NCBI GenBank assembly: GCA_016716365.1
Contig: JADJWM010000018.1
Coordinates: 434,001-498,000 of the forward strand
Source of the DNA: Chloracidobacterium sp.
GTDB taxonomy: Bacteria > Acidobacteriota > Blastocatellia > Pyrinomonadales > Pyrinomonadaceae
Length of the DNA stretch: 64,000 nucleotides
Reading direction: 5' to 3'
Of the stretch, positions 36,422 through 46,147 are shown piece after piece; position 1 is the first letter of the stretch, and every line of letters begins with the position of its first letter. The translations under genes and the position numbers were made by a program. The notes beneath the pieces are model-generated. The model was not told where the DNA came from. It was given only the letters and a program-made list of their open reading frames with translations, and did not search any database.

Positions 36422-38275
36422 TCACGTCTTTCGCACTTTCGTGATCGAGCCGCGGAAAAGTTTGATCACGGTCCGCACGGTTTTGTCGGCACTGGCATAG
36501 GCCAAAAGCTCTTCTTCGGTCGGGGAGGACGAAAGTTCCGGCATTTCGACCTCCGGTTCAGGTTCAAAGATCGGGGCCTTGTAAGTCGCTGGTGCAAAAG
36601 CAGTTCCGGCGGGTCCCCCAACGGCCCGATCGCCCGGCGATCCCGCGCCCTCGTGAATTTTTTGCCCGAACAGCACCTCGGCAAGCTCATTCGCGTTTTG
36701 GAGAGGTTTAAGGTCGTCGCCCTCCGCCTGAAGCCTGGTTTCGAATAGCCTATCGAGGCGATCGTCGGCCGCGTGTTCCAGATCTTCGGCTGTGAGGTCG
36801 GCCATCACGTTCTCGATGCTGTCGAGAAAGCTCAGGTCGTACGAATATGGCGTCGGCTCTAGGTCGGCTTCAAAGCCCGGTACCGCATCATCGTCCAGAT
36901 CGGACCCGTCTGTTTCAAGTTCAAAGGGAGCGCTTTCATCGGAAAGATCGACCGATCCAAGATCGATGGGAGGCTCTTCGGGCGGTTCGGGAAGCTGCTC
37001 GGCCGGTTCGTGAGGGGGCTTGGCCGGTTCAGGCCGGGGTTCCGGAGCGAGCCCTAAAGTTTTTTTTTCTTCGTCGCCCGGCTGCGTGCCATCGGGGACC
37101 TGCTGAAGCCTATTCTCAAGGGCCGCGAGCCTTTCGAGCAGTGTTTCGACCGAAGTAACGCTCCGCATCTCGGTCAGTTTTACAAGCCCCATCTCGACGG
37201 TGTATCTGGCATGCGAAGCCTCTCTGAGCTTCGATTCGGTCTCCGCGATCGAGTTAAAGAATCTGACCAGGTCGGACTCGGTAAACGGATCGGAATGTGC
37301 CGCCATTTCTTCGGGTGTAAGGGCCGCCGATTCGGCCAATTTCTCGTCCCCACCCGAGACCTTGAAAACGAGAAGATCGCGGAAAAGCCCCAGCAAACTG
37401 CGGCAGAAATTTCGGAGGTCCTGGCCGCGAGAGGTCAGTTCTTCGACCACGTCGAGTGCGGCCCGCGGCTGTTTTTCGGCGATCGCCCGGAGCACCCGCA
37501 TCAGCATATCCGACCCGGCAAGCCCGAGTGCGTTCGTCACATCATCGACACCGATCGTCTCGCCGGAGAAGCTGATCACCTGGTCGAAATTCGATTGGGC
37601 GTCCCGCATCGAACCCTCGCCCGAGCGGGCGATCTCGCGGAGTGCCTCGTCCGTGATGTCGATCCTCTCGGCATCGGCGATCAGGCGGAGCCGGTCAAAG
37701 ATCTTCTGCAGGGGGATCGTGCGAAACTCAAACTCCTGACAACGAGAGAGTATCGTTTCCGGGACCTTGTGCAGCTCGGTCGTCGCCATGATAAACACGA
37801 CGTTCGGCGGGGGTTCTTCGAGCGTTTTCAGCAGGGCGTTGAACGAGTTCCGCGAGAGCATATGGACCTCGTCGATGATAAAGACCTTGAAGCGGTCGCG
37901 GGCCGCCCGGATGTTGATCCCGTCGAGGATGGTGTCGCGGATATCGTCGACGCCGGTGTGCGACGCGGCGTCGATCTCAAGCACGTCCATCGAGCGGCTC
38001 TCCGAGATCTCTATGCACGAAGGGCACGCGTCGGGTGCGTCCGTGCGGCAGGGCACGACATTCGGTTTGTCCTTTGTTTTGTGACAGTTAAGTGCCTTTG
38101 CCAGCAGCCTTGCGGTGGTCGTTTTCCCGACGCCGCGGGCGCCCGAAAAAAGGTAGGCGTGGTGCAAGCGGTCATATTCCAACGCATTCTTGAGCGTCTG
38201 CGTAATGACCTCCTGACCGGTGACCTCCTCAAAGGTCTGCGGCCTCCATTTTCGGGCGATAACCTGATAGGACAT
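36422..38275 (-). CDS. dnaX: DNA polymerase III subunit gamma/tau
   Basis: 617 residues. Walker A GARGVGKTTTARLLAKAL, four-cysteine zinc module (LNCH ... VPCR ... ACPSC), Walker B FIIDEVHMLSRNSFNALLKTLEEPP and sensor motif VFIMATTELHKVPETILSRCQ are standard. After domain III (ends about 380) there is an acidic, proline-rich C-terminal region about 200 residues long. It is the clamp-loader ATPase of the replisome. No frameshifting signal for a shorter gamma form was looked for exhaustively. Confidence 0.96.
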   Translation of the reverse strand: MSYQVIARKWRPQTFEEVTGQEVITQTLKNALEYDRLHHAYLFSGARGVGKTTTARLLAKALNCHKTKDKPNVVPCRTDAPDACPSCIEISESRSMDVLEIDAASHTGVDDIRDTILDGINIRAARDRFKVFIIDEVHMLSRNSFNALLKTLEEPPPNVVFIMATTELHKVPETILSRCQEFEFRTIPLQKIFDRLRLIADAERIDITDEALREIARSGEGSMRDAQSNFDQVISFSGETIGVDDVTNALGLAGSDMLMRVLRAIAEKQPRAALDVVEELTSRGQDLRNFCRSLLGLFRDLLVFKVSGGDEKLAESAALTPEEMAAHSDPFTESDLVRFFNSIAETESKLREASHARYTVEMGLVKLTEMRSVTSVETLLERLAALENRLQQVPDGTQPGDEEKKTLGLAPEPRPEPAKPPHEPAEQLPEPPEEPPIDLGSVDLSDESAPFELETDGSDLDDDAVPGFEADLEPTPYSYDLSFLDSIENVMADLTAEDLEHAADDRLDRLFETRLQAEGDDLKPLQNANELAEVLFGQKIHEGAGSPGDRAVGGPAGTAFAPATYKAPIFEPEPEVEMPELSSSPTEEELLAYASADKTVRTVIKLFRGSITKVRKT

Positions 38276-38279
38276 TTTC

Positions 38280-38320
38280 TAAAGGATAAAGGATAAAGGA
38301 TAAAGGATAAAGGATAAAGT
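38280..38320. repeat. Heptanucleotide microsatellite (AAAGGAT)n
   Basis: Five or more near-perfect units of AAAGGAT immediately upstream of the dnaX start (minus strand ATCCTTT), overlapping where its 5' untranslated region should be. Confidence 0.85.
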
Positions 38321-39755
38321 CGAAAGAGAAGGGATGTGTCGCGAGCCGCCTGAAAGCCGTTTAAGGCCCAAATTCACCGCGCCTGAACTCTTTGAAAATC
38401 ACCATTTGGCGGGGGTCGAGGGCCAAACTGCGTCAGCGTTGGAACAACACGCTTCCGTTTCCGCCGGCACTGCGTTCGCCGCCACCACCATGCCGCTGGT
38501 GTAAATGAGCCGAAACAGACAATCTTTTTGACAGTCCAATGCCCTTAGAACCACCTACATAGGGGCTTTGCCTTAGGTTGAGGAACAAGTGCATCCCGCC
38601 GGAACTCGAGGCCTAAAGACTTGAGACGGTGAGGGGAAGTGGAATGAGAAGTCGAAAATTGCTCTGATTCGTTCCAGGCGGGACTGCAGGGAGGCGTGAG
38701 TTTGTCGAATGGTTCAACGACACCTCCCTCTCTGAAGAGACCTGTCTTTTGGCCTTTTCGGGACCTGGAATCGAGCCTCGAAACTTGCGCCGACTCTGGC
38801 GAACTGGCGAGAAGGCACATTTTCATTGACGAATATCGAACTGGACTATGCTCGATCTTCGGTCGCGAATTGGCAGGGGTCGGTTTGCCATGGAATATTA
38901 CATGGCCGTGGAAAGAAAATGGACCACGGGGTGCGCTGGGTCACTGGGTTAACTTCCCGCACATAGAATAGGTCAAATCAACCCGGTGCCCGGCAGGATG
39001 GGGCGGCGGCGGGCTTTCAAGTCATTCATATCTTCCAGATCGTCCGGATCATTCCTATCTTCCAGATCGTTCGGAGCTTTCCTATCGTTCGGATCGCGGG
39101 TATGGATCGGTCTGCATTCGTGTACACTTCGAACCGGCCTACGGTTTGTTTCCGTACGCAGCGCGTCGGTTCTTTGAAAAGTTATTTTAGGTCCGGGAGG
39201 GCGTACGCCGAGTTTGGTCCACACGTGTGACGCGATGCGGATCTCGCAACTCATTTATTTGCAATACTTAGCGTTTTAAAAGATGAAAAGTTTGTTGCAA
39301 AAAGCGGAACACGGGGCTAAGTGCAGCAAACGCAGTAACTTAGCGGTTGGACCAAGACTGGACCAAAGCCGGAACACGTGCGGAACAAGCGTTCGTCGCC
39401 GGACGGAAGCCGCGGAAAAGGCGTCAGACTCAACCGCAGCCAGGGCCGGGATCCCGACCCCTGCACGATCCCGCCGTCGCCCTTCAACTACATGGGAGTG
39501 CGGTGAGAGGGGTTGCAACTATCCCCGAAATAAAGCATCTTAAAAGGATAGTCCTTCTCTTGCACCTTTTGGGTGTGCTCGTCAAAGACGGTTTTTGGAT
39601 AAGCAGAGAGCGGGTTGTTAAAAGTCACAGAAGTCGCTCTTGCAGTTTTTTGAGCATCCGAATTCCGACCCTTCGTTGTTTCCGTTTTTCTGCGAAGTAA
39701 ATCGATTCGACACTTCTCGAGGAAATTCCCGTTTGGGAAAAGGTAAAAAATAATA
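38321..39755. other. 1.43-kb gene-poor region with no recognised gene
   Basis: Several short frames exist on both strands but none has a family motif, signal or convincing start. A degenerate 27-bp tandem repeat (TATCTTCCAGATCGTCCGGA-like) spans about 39027-39107. GTCG-bearing hairpins occur near 38697-38723. A structured RNA is possible: the DNA is neither AT-rich nor obviously decayed. The last 220 bases probably form the promoter and leader of the RRM gene. Confidence 0.4.
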
Positions 39756-40046
39756 ATGTCAACGAAACTTTACGTAGGAAATCTTTCCTTTAACACATCG
39801 GCACAGGACCTGGAAGCGGCCTTCGGGGAATTCGGTTCGGTCACCTCGGCCAATGTCATCGAGGATAGGGAAACCGGCCGCTCGCGCGGTTTTGGATTTG
39901 TGGAAATGTCCACATCGGAAGAGGCAAAATCGGCGATCGCTTCGCTGGACGGCAAAGATCTCGACGGGCGCAACCTGAAGGTCAACGAAGCCAAACCCCG
40001 CGAAGACCGCGGCGGATTCGGCGGTGGTGGACGAAACCGTTATTGA
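39756..40046 (+). CDS. RNA-binding protein with one RRM domain
   Basis: 96 residues. RNP2 is KLYVGNLSF and RNP1 is RGFGFVEM, both intact, with a Gly-rich C-terminus (GGFGGGGRNRY). Such small RRM proteins in bacteria (for example cyanobacterial Rbp proteins) bind single-stranded RNA and often respond to cold. A long leader of about 200 bases with A-rich sequence before the ATG would suit post-transcriptional control, but that is inference. Confidence 0.93.
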   Translation: MSTKLYVGNLSFNTSAQDLEAAFGEFGSVTSANVIEDRETGRSRGFGFVEMSTSEEAKSAIASLDGKDLDGRNLKVNEAKPREDRGGFGGGGRNRY

Positions 40047-40165
40047 TCGGATGGCCGATTTACGAAGCTGAAGGCAGAAGATGCCTTCGGTCATCGATCT
40101 GACCGGAGGCATCGACCATTATCGGCGTGGCATGGCCCGCCGAGCGAAATGAGACTGATAAATTT

Positions 40166-40384
40166 ATGAAAGAAGAATTGATCGAAATGGCAGGCGTCGT
40201 AGTGGATAAACAGCCCAATGCGTTTTTCCAGGTAAAGTTGAACGGTTCGGAACACATGGTGCTTGCCACTATTTCGGGACGAATGCGAAGGAACCGCATC
40301 CGCATCCTTACGGGCGACCGCGTAGATGTCGAGCTTTCACCCTACGACCTTACGAAAGGCCGCATCACATACCGGCATAAATAG
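40166..40384 (+). CDS. infA: Translation initiation factor IF-1
   Basis: 72 residues from ATG 40166 ([12 protein letters not shown]), the usual family length; a longer upstream frame is not IF-1-like. [41 protein letters not shown] matches the S1/OB fold of IF-1. It occupies the A site of the 30S subunit during initiation. It is unlinked to ribosomal protein operons here, standing after the RRM gene. Confidence 0.96.
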   Translation: MKEELIEMAGVVVDKQPNAFFQVKLNGSEHMVLATISGRMRRNRIRILTGDRVDVELSPYDLTKGRITYRHK

Positions 40385-40549
40385 ATGATTTGCGGGAGTT
40401 ATTGCTGCGGATCTAACCCTGATAAGTGAAGGCGCAGAAAAGGCTTCAGACTTAACCGCAACACAGGCTGAAATTGCTACCGTTGCTCGATTCCTCGCCT
40501 AGCGGAGTTCACAACTCAAACCTTGTGCGGAGCCTGAAGCCCGAATAAA

Positions 40550-40640
40550 AGGATAAAGGACGAGAGTTGAAAAGTGAAAAGTAAAAAGTAAAAAGGATAA
40601 AGAATGAAGTCGATATATTCTTAACCTTCATCCTTTATCC
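40550..40640. repeat. Heptamer repeats (AAAGGATAA / TTATCCTTT)
   Basis: Short runs of GGATAAA and AAAAGTGAAAAGTAAAAAG, then the complementary CATCCTTTATCCTTT, between infA and tRNA-Ser. Together they can fold back as an imperfect hairpin downstream of the minus-strand tRNA. Confidence 0.6.
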
Positions 40641-40650
40641 TTTCGAGGGC

Positions 40651-40740
40651 TGGCGGAAAGGGTGGGATTCGAACCCACGGAACCCGTTAAGGCTCACAGC
40701 ATTTCCAATGCTGCCAATTCAACCACTCTTGCACCTTTCC
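40651..40740 (-). tRNA. tRNA-Ser (anticodon GGA)
   Basis: 90-nt tRNA with a long variable arm on the minus strand: acceptor GGAAAGG / CCTTTCC, discriminator G, encoded CCA, anticodon stem CAGCA/TGCTG with loop TTGGAAA. Type II structure and G73 identify serine. Confidence 0.95.
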
Positions 40741-40800
40741 GCAACGAAAATAAGGGAATTTCAAAGAACTCTGCTGTAGTCGATCGAATCGACGAGGCGG

Positions 40801-41568
40801 TCAGGCCTCATCGGATCCTTCGACGATGACGACCGTTTCTTCCACGACAGTGACAGTCTCAGCGGCCGGCGGCGCCTCTTCGCTCACCAACCAAGTATAT
40901 AAAAATCCGGCGAGCAATGCACCAAGGATGGGCGCAACCCAGAAGAGCCACAGCTGAGCGATCGCCCAACCCTGGACGAAGACAGCCGGACCGGTCGAGC
41001 GGGCCGGATTGACCGAAGTATTCGTGACCGGGATCGATATCAGGTGGATCAGCGTCAGGCAAAGGCCGATCGCGACGGGAGCAAGTCCGGCCGGGGCCAG
41101 GCGATGCGTGGCTCCGAGAATGACGACGAGGAAGAAGAAAGTCATCACGACCTCGACCGTGAAGGCCGAGACGATGTTGTAATCGCCCGGTGAATTCTCG
41201 GCAAAGCCGTTAGCCGCAAATCCACCGGCCAGATCGAAGCCCGGCTTGCCGATGGCGATGAGGTATAGGATGCCAGCACCGGCGATCCCGCCGAGCACTT
41301 GGGCAATGATGTAGGGAAGTATTTCGTTAGCGGGAAAACGTTTCCCGGCCCAAAGACCGATCGTGACCGCCGGGTTGAAATGGGCTCCGGAAATATGCCC
41401 GACCGCGTACGCCATGGTCAGAACGGTCAAGCCGAAAGCGAGCGACACGCCCGCAAAGCCGATCCCAAGGCTTGGGTAGGCCGTCGCAAGGACCGCGCTT
41501 CCGCAGCCGCCGAGGACTAGCCACAATGTTCCAAGAAATTCCGCCGACAACCTTTTCGTTAAAGGCAT
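40801..41568 (-). CDS. aqpZ: Aquaporin Z-type MIP channel
   Basis: 255 residues with six membrane helices and two half-helices bearing NPA boxes ([13 protein letters not shown] and [11 protein letters not shown]). The pore residues around STGPA and the arginine after the second NPA fit water channels. A short Glu/Val-rich cytoplasmic tail ([18 protein letters not shown]) follows the last helix. It should let water cross the inner membrane. Confidence 0.93.
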   Translation of the reverse strand: MPLTKRLSAEFLGTLWLVLGGCGSAVLATAYPSLGIGFAGVSLAFGLTVLTMAYAVGHISGAHFNPAVTIGLWAGKRFPANEILPYIIAQVLGGIAGAGILYLIAIGKPGFDLAGGFAANGFAENSPGDYNIVSAFTVEVVMTFFFLVVILGATHRLAPAGLAPVAIGLCLTLIHLISIPVTNTSVNPARSTGPAVFVQGWAIAQLWLFWVAPILGALLAGFLYTWLVSEEAPPAAETVTVVEETVVIVEGSDEA

Positions 41569-41776
41569 AAATATCCTCCTGTAAATTTGAATTGTCCGGG
41601 TATTGCTTTGTTTTGAGCGGAATTGTCCGTTAAACGCGGCCGGTCGTCAAGGCAGGGGCCGATGTGCCGAGCTTAGAGACCGCATTTCGCGGGCTGGCCG
41701 GCAACAAAAGCGGCCCCAGGCGCCGCAGCGAAATTAGCGTTCGGTAATTGATCTTAGGGCCGTGCCCGCGTCGCGA

Positions 41777-42823
41777 TTACAACCGGGCCATCCGGCGACG
41801 CTGAAGGAGGTCGTTGTAGCTCTTCATAAGTTTGGCCGGCGAACCGTCGACCATCCATCCGGCTCCCATGCTGATCTGGCGGCGTTCGGTATCGGTGAAT
41901 TTTTTCCCGTCGCGGATCCGACGCATCAATTCTTTGGCAGACTTGGTGAAATCGTCGCAGGCGCTTATATAAAGGTTGGCCATTGGCTTCGAGCCGTCCG
42001 CCCGGATCTTTTCGACGGTCCCGCTCCAATCGTCGATGAGCGTGTTGAGTTCGTCGGCCGAGATCTGTTCGAATTCCTTGTCCTGGATCGCGTTCTTGAT
42101 CTTCTTTGCCTTTATCCCGCTTTCCATTACAAGGGCATCAAAAACTTTTCCTTCGCCGGTAAGGCGTTCCAGTTCTTTTGCGGCGACCTCATCCTCGAGT
42201 TGGTCGACGCGGCCGACAAATTCAGAATTCGCGTCCTTGAAAGCCTTGAATGCGGTCATCAACGCCGGATGGGCCGCTTTGCCCTTGGCAAAGCCGTCGT
42301 CCTTGTAATCCTCTTGTTCGTAATAGTTATAGACACCGCGGATCTCGCCGATCACCGACTTGAGGGCCGAGACAAAATTGTCCGCGGCGGCTTCGACCTC
42401 CGGCATCGCCGGTTCAAGGGCTTTGGCCGAGGCGACCGCCTTTTCGCAATCTGCCCCGTCGCCGGTCACATCGTAAAGCCCGTAAACGAGTGTCTCCTTG
42501 CCGGTTGGGCCGGCATCGAGGTCTTTCACCCAACGCGAGTAGCGATTGTGGCTCTCGATGATTCGGTTCGAGTAGCGGTTGAAGCAGTCGGTAATGTAAT
42601 AGTTCGTCTTCTTGACGAGCGAATTCTCACTATCGGTGCGGCCTGGTACGGCAGGCGTCCCGCCTGAGACCGGCGTCGGCACGGGAGGCGGACTTTCCCC
42701 TCCACGGTTCCGAACCATATCGGCGATCCTTCCGCAGCCAAGGCCCGAAGCGATCACAAGCGCGATGACGAAAAAGAGGTGCAGGTAAGGATTCGAAGGC
42801 CGGGGCCTTGTGATGTCGTCCAT
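41777..42823 (-). CDS. DUF3829 (YiiG-like) lipoprotein
   Basis: 348 residues. Hydrophobic segment with lipobox GLGC (C30), a Pro/Thr linker, then a mostly helical domain with KKTNYYITDCFNRYSNRI and YNYYEQEDYKDDGFAKGKAAHPALMTAFKAF, which is the DUF3829 pattern. Function unknown. It stands between aqpZ and tRNA-Ser(CGA). Confidence 0.8.
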   Translation of the reverse strand: MDDITRPRPSNPYLHLFFVIALVIASGLGCGRIADMVRNRGGESPPPVPTPVSGGTPAVPGRTDSENSLVKKTNYYITDCFNRYSNRIIESHNRYSRWVKDLDAGPTGKETLVYGLYDVTGDGADCEKAVASAKALEPAMPEVEAAADNFVSALKSVIGEIRGVYNYYEQEDYKDDGFAKGKAAHPALMTAFKAFKDANSEFVGRVDQLEDEVAAKELERLTGEGKVFDALVMESGIKAKKIKNAIQDKEFEQISADELNTLIDDWSGTVEKIRADGSKPMANLYISACDDFTKSAKELMRRIRDGKKFTDTERRQISMGAGWMVDGSPAKLMKSYNDLLQRRRMARL

Positions 42824-42855
42824 ACTTTAGAGGACGTTAGGATGATGAAAATTTG

Positions 42856-42946
<91 letters not shown>

Positions 42947-42956
42947 GCAGACTCAA

Positions 42957-42985
42957 AGGATAAAGGATAACGGATAAAGGATGAA
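42957..42985. repeat. Heptamer repeat (AAAGGATAAAGGATA)
   Basis: Four units of GGATAAA/GGATAAC type between tRNA-Ser(CGA) and tadA. Confidence 0.7.
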
Positions 42986-43030
42986 GTGTCGAGTGTGGCA
43001 GATCGCGATGGACAGATCCCGACGCGAATT

Positions 43031-43489
43031 TCACAAACGTTTCGCCTTGAAGAAATCCTGCATCAAACGGCGGCATTCGTCGGCAAGCACGTCGGAGGTG
43101 ATCGCGATGCGGTGGTTGAGCCTCTCGTCGTCGCAAAGCCTAAAGAGCGTTTTGGCGGCACCGAAACGTTCGTCGGCAGCACCGTAAACGAGCCGTTCGA
43201 CACGTGCGTTGACCAGCGCACCGGCACACATAACGCAGGGCTCGATCGTCGTGTAAACGGTTGTGCCGGTCAGCCGGTAGTTGCCGAGCCCAGCGGCGGC
43301 GGCCCGAAGTGCTAGTATCTCGGCATGGGCTGTCGGATCGTTGTCTTCGATCGTCCGGTTGGATGCGGCGGCCAAAACCATGCCCTCGCGGTCGACGATG
43401 CACGCGCCTACCGGTACCTCGCCGCGGTCGCGGGCCTCAACGGCTTCGGCTATCGCCAGCCGCATAAATTCTTCATCGCTACGCTCCAT
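43031..43489 (-). CDS. tadA: tRNA-specific adenosine deaminase
   Basis: 152 residues from MERSDEEFMRLA; a longer start 17 codons up is less typical. Zinc motif HAEILAL (His-Ala-Glu) and PCVMCAGALVNARV (PCxxC) are standard, and the tail HRIAITSDVLADECRRLMQDFF is TadA-like. It makes inosine at position 34 of tRNA-Arg(ACG). tadA beside a tRNA-Ser gene is a common arrangement. Confidence 0.93.
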   Translation of the reverse strand: MERSDEEFMRLAIAEAVEARDRGEVPVGACIVDREGMVLAAASNRTIEDNDPTAHAEILALRAAAAGLGNYRLTGTTVYTTIEPCVMCAGALVNARVERLVYGAADERFGAAKTLFRLCDDERLNHRIAITSDVLADECRRLMQDFFKAKRL

Positions 43490-43634
43490 TGTCCATGATT
43501 CTATCCTGCTGCGGCCGATCTTGCTAAGCACCGCCGACACCGTGAAATTCCTTGCATAGAGCCTTCGAAGGTGCTAATTTTCTTGATAGCGAAGGCACGC
43601 GCCGCCTTCGGGCTTTCCTTTCCCCAAGCAAGCT

Positions 43635-44567
43635 ATGAGAGACGAGGCTCGGACCGCCCCGATGTCCGACGAAGATCTGCACATTACGAAAGTCCCGGAG
43701 TCCTTCCGAGCCTTTGCAGAAGAGGTCCACAAGCGGAACGTTAAGCCCAAAGCGACTCCGCAGACCATTGCGAAGAAACTTTCGCCTGCGGAATTCAACA
43801 CCGCGATGGTCCATTTCTACCGCGGCGAGATCCAGCGTTCGAACATTTGGCGGAACCGGCTGGACGCGACGACGAATTGGGCGGTGATCACCGCGGGTGC
43901 AACGCTTTCGTTCGTGTTCAGTTCACCGGATAACCCGCATTTTGCCATCCCGATCAATTCGATCCTGGTCTCGATCTTCCTCTTCATGGAGGCCCGCCGC
44001 TACCGTTACTACGAGGTGTGGGCCAACCGCGTCAGGGTCCTTGAGACGGGCTATTTCGCCCCGATGCTGTCGCATCGGACTATCCCGCCGGACCAGGAAT
44101 GGGCCGAACATATCTCCGCCGATCTGCTGACGCCGCACTTCACGATCAGCGAATGGGAGGCCGTCGGGCGGAGGCTTCGTGCAAACTATCTCTGGATCTT
44201 CGTGCTTCTCGCTCTCTCGTGGGCCCTGAAGATCTATATTCACCCGTCGCCGATCCCGACCGTGTCGCCGCAGGACCGAGAGCGGTTCTGGGAGCTCTTC
44301 TTCGCACGGGCCCAGGTCGGACTCGCACCGGGGTGGCTCGTCATCACGGTAGGGGCGATCTTTAATTCGATCATTTTCCTGATCGCCTTCGGCACGCTCA
44401 GGCTCCGGGATTCGTCTAGCGAAGTGCTCCCGCTCGATAGCCTGGAATGGCACCCGCTCAGGCAGGTCTCCGAATGGGCCGGCTCAAACCTCAAGCGGCG
44501 GCCAACCATTCGCCGTTCAAAAAAGGCCCGCCAGCGAATGCGTTCCGTCCACAAGACCGAGGCGTAA
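43635..44567 (+). CDS. DUF2270 integral membrane protein
   Basis: 310 residues. After a hydrophilic start (about 1-80) come two membrane helices (ATTNWAVITAGATLSFVFSS, FAIPINSILVSIFLFMEARRYRYYEVW), then YLWIFVLLALSWALKIYIHP and LVITVGAIFNSIIFLIAFGTL. EARRYRYYEVWANRVRVLETGY is the DUF2270 signature. A basic tail RRSKKARQRMRS ends the protein. No function is known. Confidence 0.87.
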   Translation: MRDEARTAPMSDEDLHITKVPESFRAFAEEVHKRNVKPKATPQTIAKKLSPAEFNTAMVHFYRGEIQRSNIWRNRLDATTNWAVITAGATLSFVFSSPDNPHFAIPINSILVSIFLFMEARRYRYYEVWANRVRVLETGYFAPMLSHRTIPPDQEWAEHISADLLTPHFTISEWEAVGRRLRANYLWIFVLLALSWALKIYIHPSPIPTVSPQDRERFWELFFARAQVGLAPGWLVITVGAIFNSIIFLIAFGTLRLRDSSSEVLPLDSLEWHPLRQVSEWAGSNLKRRPTIRRSKKARQRMRSVHKTEA

Positions 44568-44708
44568 GTTTCCCTTATCGCCGGCAAACTGTTATTTTTC
44601 CGTTTAATTCTCCGGAACCAAGAGGGGAACGAGATCTTGTCGGCCTTTTACAGAAAATTCCGGCTTCCGATCTCGGCTGACCTTGCGACCGGGGACCATG
44701 GAGGGTGC

Positions 44709-46118
44709 ATGTCAACTTACCGACGTTCGTCAGTTTCGCCTTTTTTGTGGATCGTCCTCGCCGCACTTGCGGTATTCGCTGGCCCGCGGATCATTGCACA
44801 GTCGGCAGTCAAGCCGGCGGAGGGACCCATCTCTGCTGCGTCCCGGGTGAAGGCACAGGAGATCCAAAGCAAATTGATGGGCCGGAAGATGCCGTTCAAC
44901 GTGATACTTCCCAGGGGTTATGATGCCCGCGAAGAGAACGGGCGGCGTTACCCGGTGCTTTATCTCCTTCACGGGCTGACAGGCAACTTTACGAACTGGG
45001 CCGAGCGTACAAAGATCCAGCAATACACCGAGCCTTTGAAGATGATAATCGTCACACCCGAAGGCGAGAACGGCTGGTATACGGATGCCTACTCCAAAGA
45101 CGGCGCTAAATACGAAAGCTACATCATCCGTGAGCTGATCCCGGAGGTGGACAAGAAGTTCCGCACTATTGCCCGGCGTGACCAGCGGGCGATCGCAGGC
45201 CTCTCGATGGGCGGATTCGGTGCCCTCAAATTCGGCCTGAAGTATCCGGAGTTGTTCAAGTTGGCGGGCAGCTTTAGCGGAGCCCTTGGTGTCGCAACGA
45301 TCACGGAAAGCAAGTTTCCGGGTACGATCGGTAAATCGATCGACGCGATCTTCGGCCCCGAGGGGAGCGAGGTGCGAAAAGCCAACGACCCGTTCGACAT
45401 TATCCGGCGAGCCACGCCCGATAAAATAAAGGCGATGCCGTTCATTTACGTTGATTGCGGCACCGAAGATTTTCTCTTCCAAAATAATCGCGAATTTCTC
45501 GAGCTCCTTGTTGAGAAGGGCGTGCCGCACGAGTATCGCCAGCTCCCGGGTGCCCACGATTGGAAATACTGGGACAAGCAGGTGCAGGAGTTCCTGGAGA
45601 TCGTGGACCGAACCTTTGGTTCGAGTTCAACGGTCGCCGAATGGGACTCACGTTTCGACCATCCGATACCCGAGATACGAAATGAAAGGCTTTCGCGTCC
45701 AGTAAAGGGCCTCCCTACTGCGGGAGTACAGGACCAGACGGTTGTGCATAATGCCGCCGCGGCGAGGATGCTGCTTGGCCGTCATTTGATGTCACTGCAG
45801 TGGATCAGCTGGGACTATTTCGGCCAGGCGACGGTGACGAATTCCCGCGGCATTTACCGCATCAAGGGCGAACAGAAAGGACGCGGCACGGACGACTTCC
45901 TTCGGATCGATGGGGTGATACGGTCGATCGATGCGAAGCAGTTCACCTTTGAAGGAACCATCATCACACAGATCAGCCACATCAACGGCGGCGAACCGTG
46001 TACCCGCGACGGCGAATTTGTTTTCAGGATCACCGGAAGCCGTAAATACTGGCGCTTGATGGAAATGGACAATCCGTGCGATGGCGTGACGGATTATGTC
46101 GATATCTATTTCAGATAG
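44709..46118 (+). CDS. Exported esterase (EsterD/PF00756-like) with extra C-terminal domain
   Basis: 469 residues from ATG 44709 (preceded by GGAGG), which gives a signal segment; a TTG 24 codons earlier is less likely. The alpha/beta-hydrolase core has YLLHGLTGNFTNW (oxyanion loop), GLSMGGFGAL (nucleophile Ser) and LPGAHDWKYWDK (catalytic His); the acid is probably in DCGTEDFLF. Relatives hydrolyse feruloyl, S-formylglutathione or enterochelin esters. From about 325 to the end there is an extra domain, with SLQWISWDYFGQATVTNSRGIY and a late Cys pair, that I do not recognise. Confidence 0.85.
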   Translation: MSTYRRSSVSPFLWIVLAALAVFAGPRIIAQSAVKPAEGPISAASRVKAQEIQSKLMGRKMPFNVILPRGYDAREENGRRYPVLYLLHGLTGNFTNWAERTKIQQYTEPLKMIIVTPEGENGWYTDAYSKDGAKYESYIIRELIPEVDKKFRTIARRDQRAIAGLSMGGFGALKFGLKYPELFKLAGSFSGALGVATITESKFPGTIGKSIDAIFGPEGSEVRKANDPFDIIRRATPDKIKAMPFIYVDCGTEDFLFQNNREFLELLVEKGVPHEYRQLPGAHDWKYWDKQVQEFLEIVDRTFGSSSTVAEWDSRFDHPIPEIRNERLSRPVKGLPTAGVQDQTVVHNAAAARMLLGRHLMSLQWISWDYFGQATVTNSRGIYRIKGEQKGRGTDDFLRIDGVIRSIDAKQFTFEGTIITQISHINGGEPCTRDGEFVFRITGSRKYWRLMEMDNPCDGVTDYVDIYFR

Positions 46119-46147
46119 CGATCAGCGGTCGGCGCTCGGCGATCAGC

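Noticed and set aside
37211..38296. Antisense open frame of 361 codons over dnaX
   Set aside because: Entirely covered by dnaX with its conserved motifs; Arg/Asp-rich shadow composition.
38545..38971. Overlapping short frames on both strands in the gap after dnaX
   Set aside because: No ribosome-binding site, family motif or conserved start could be seen; listed only as part of the gap.
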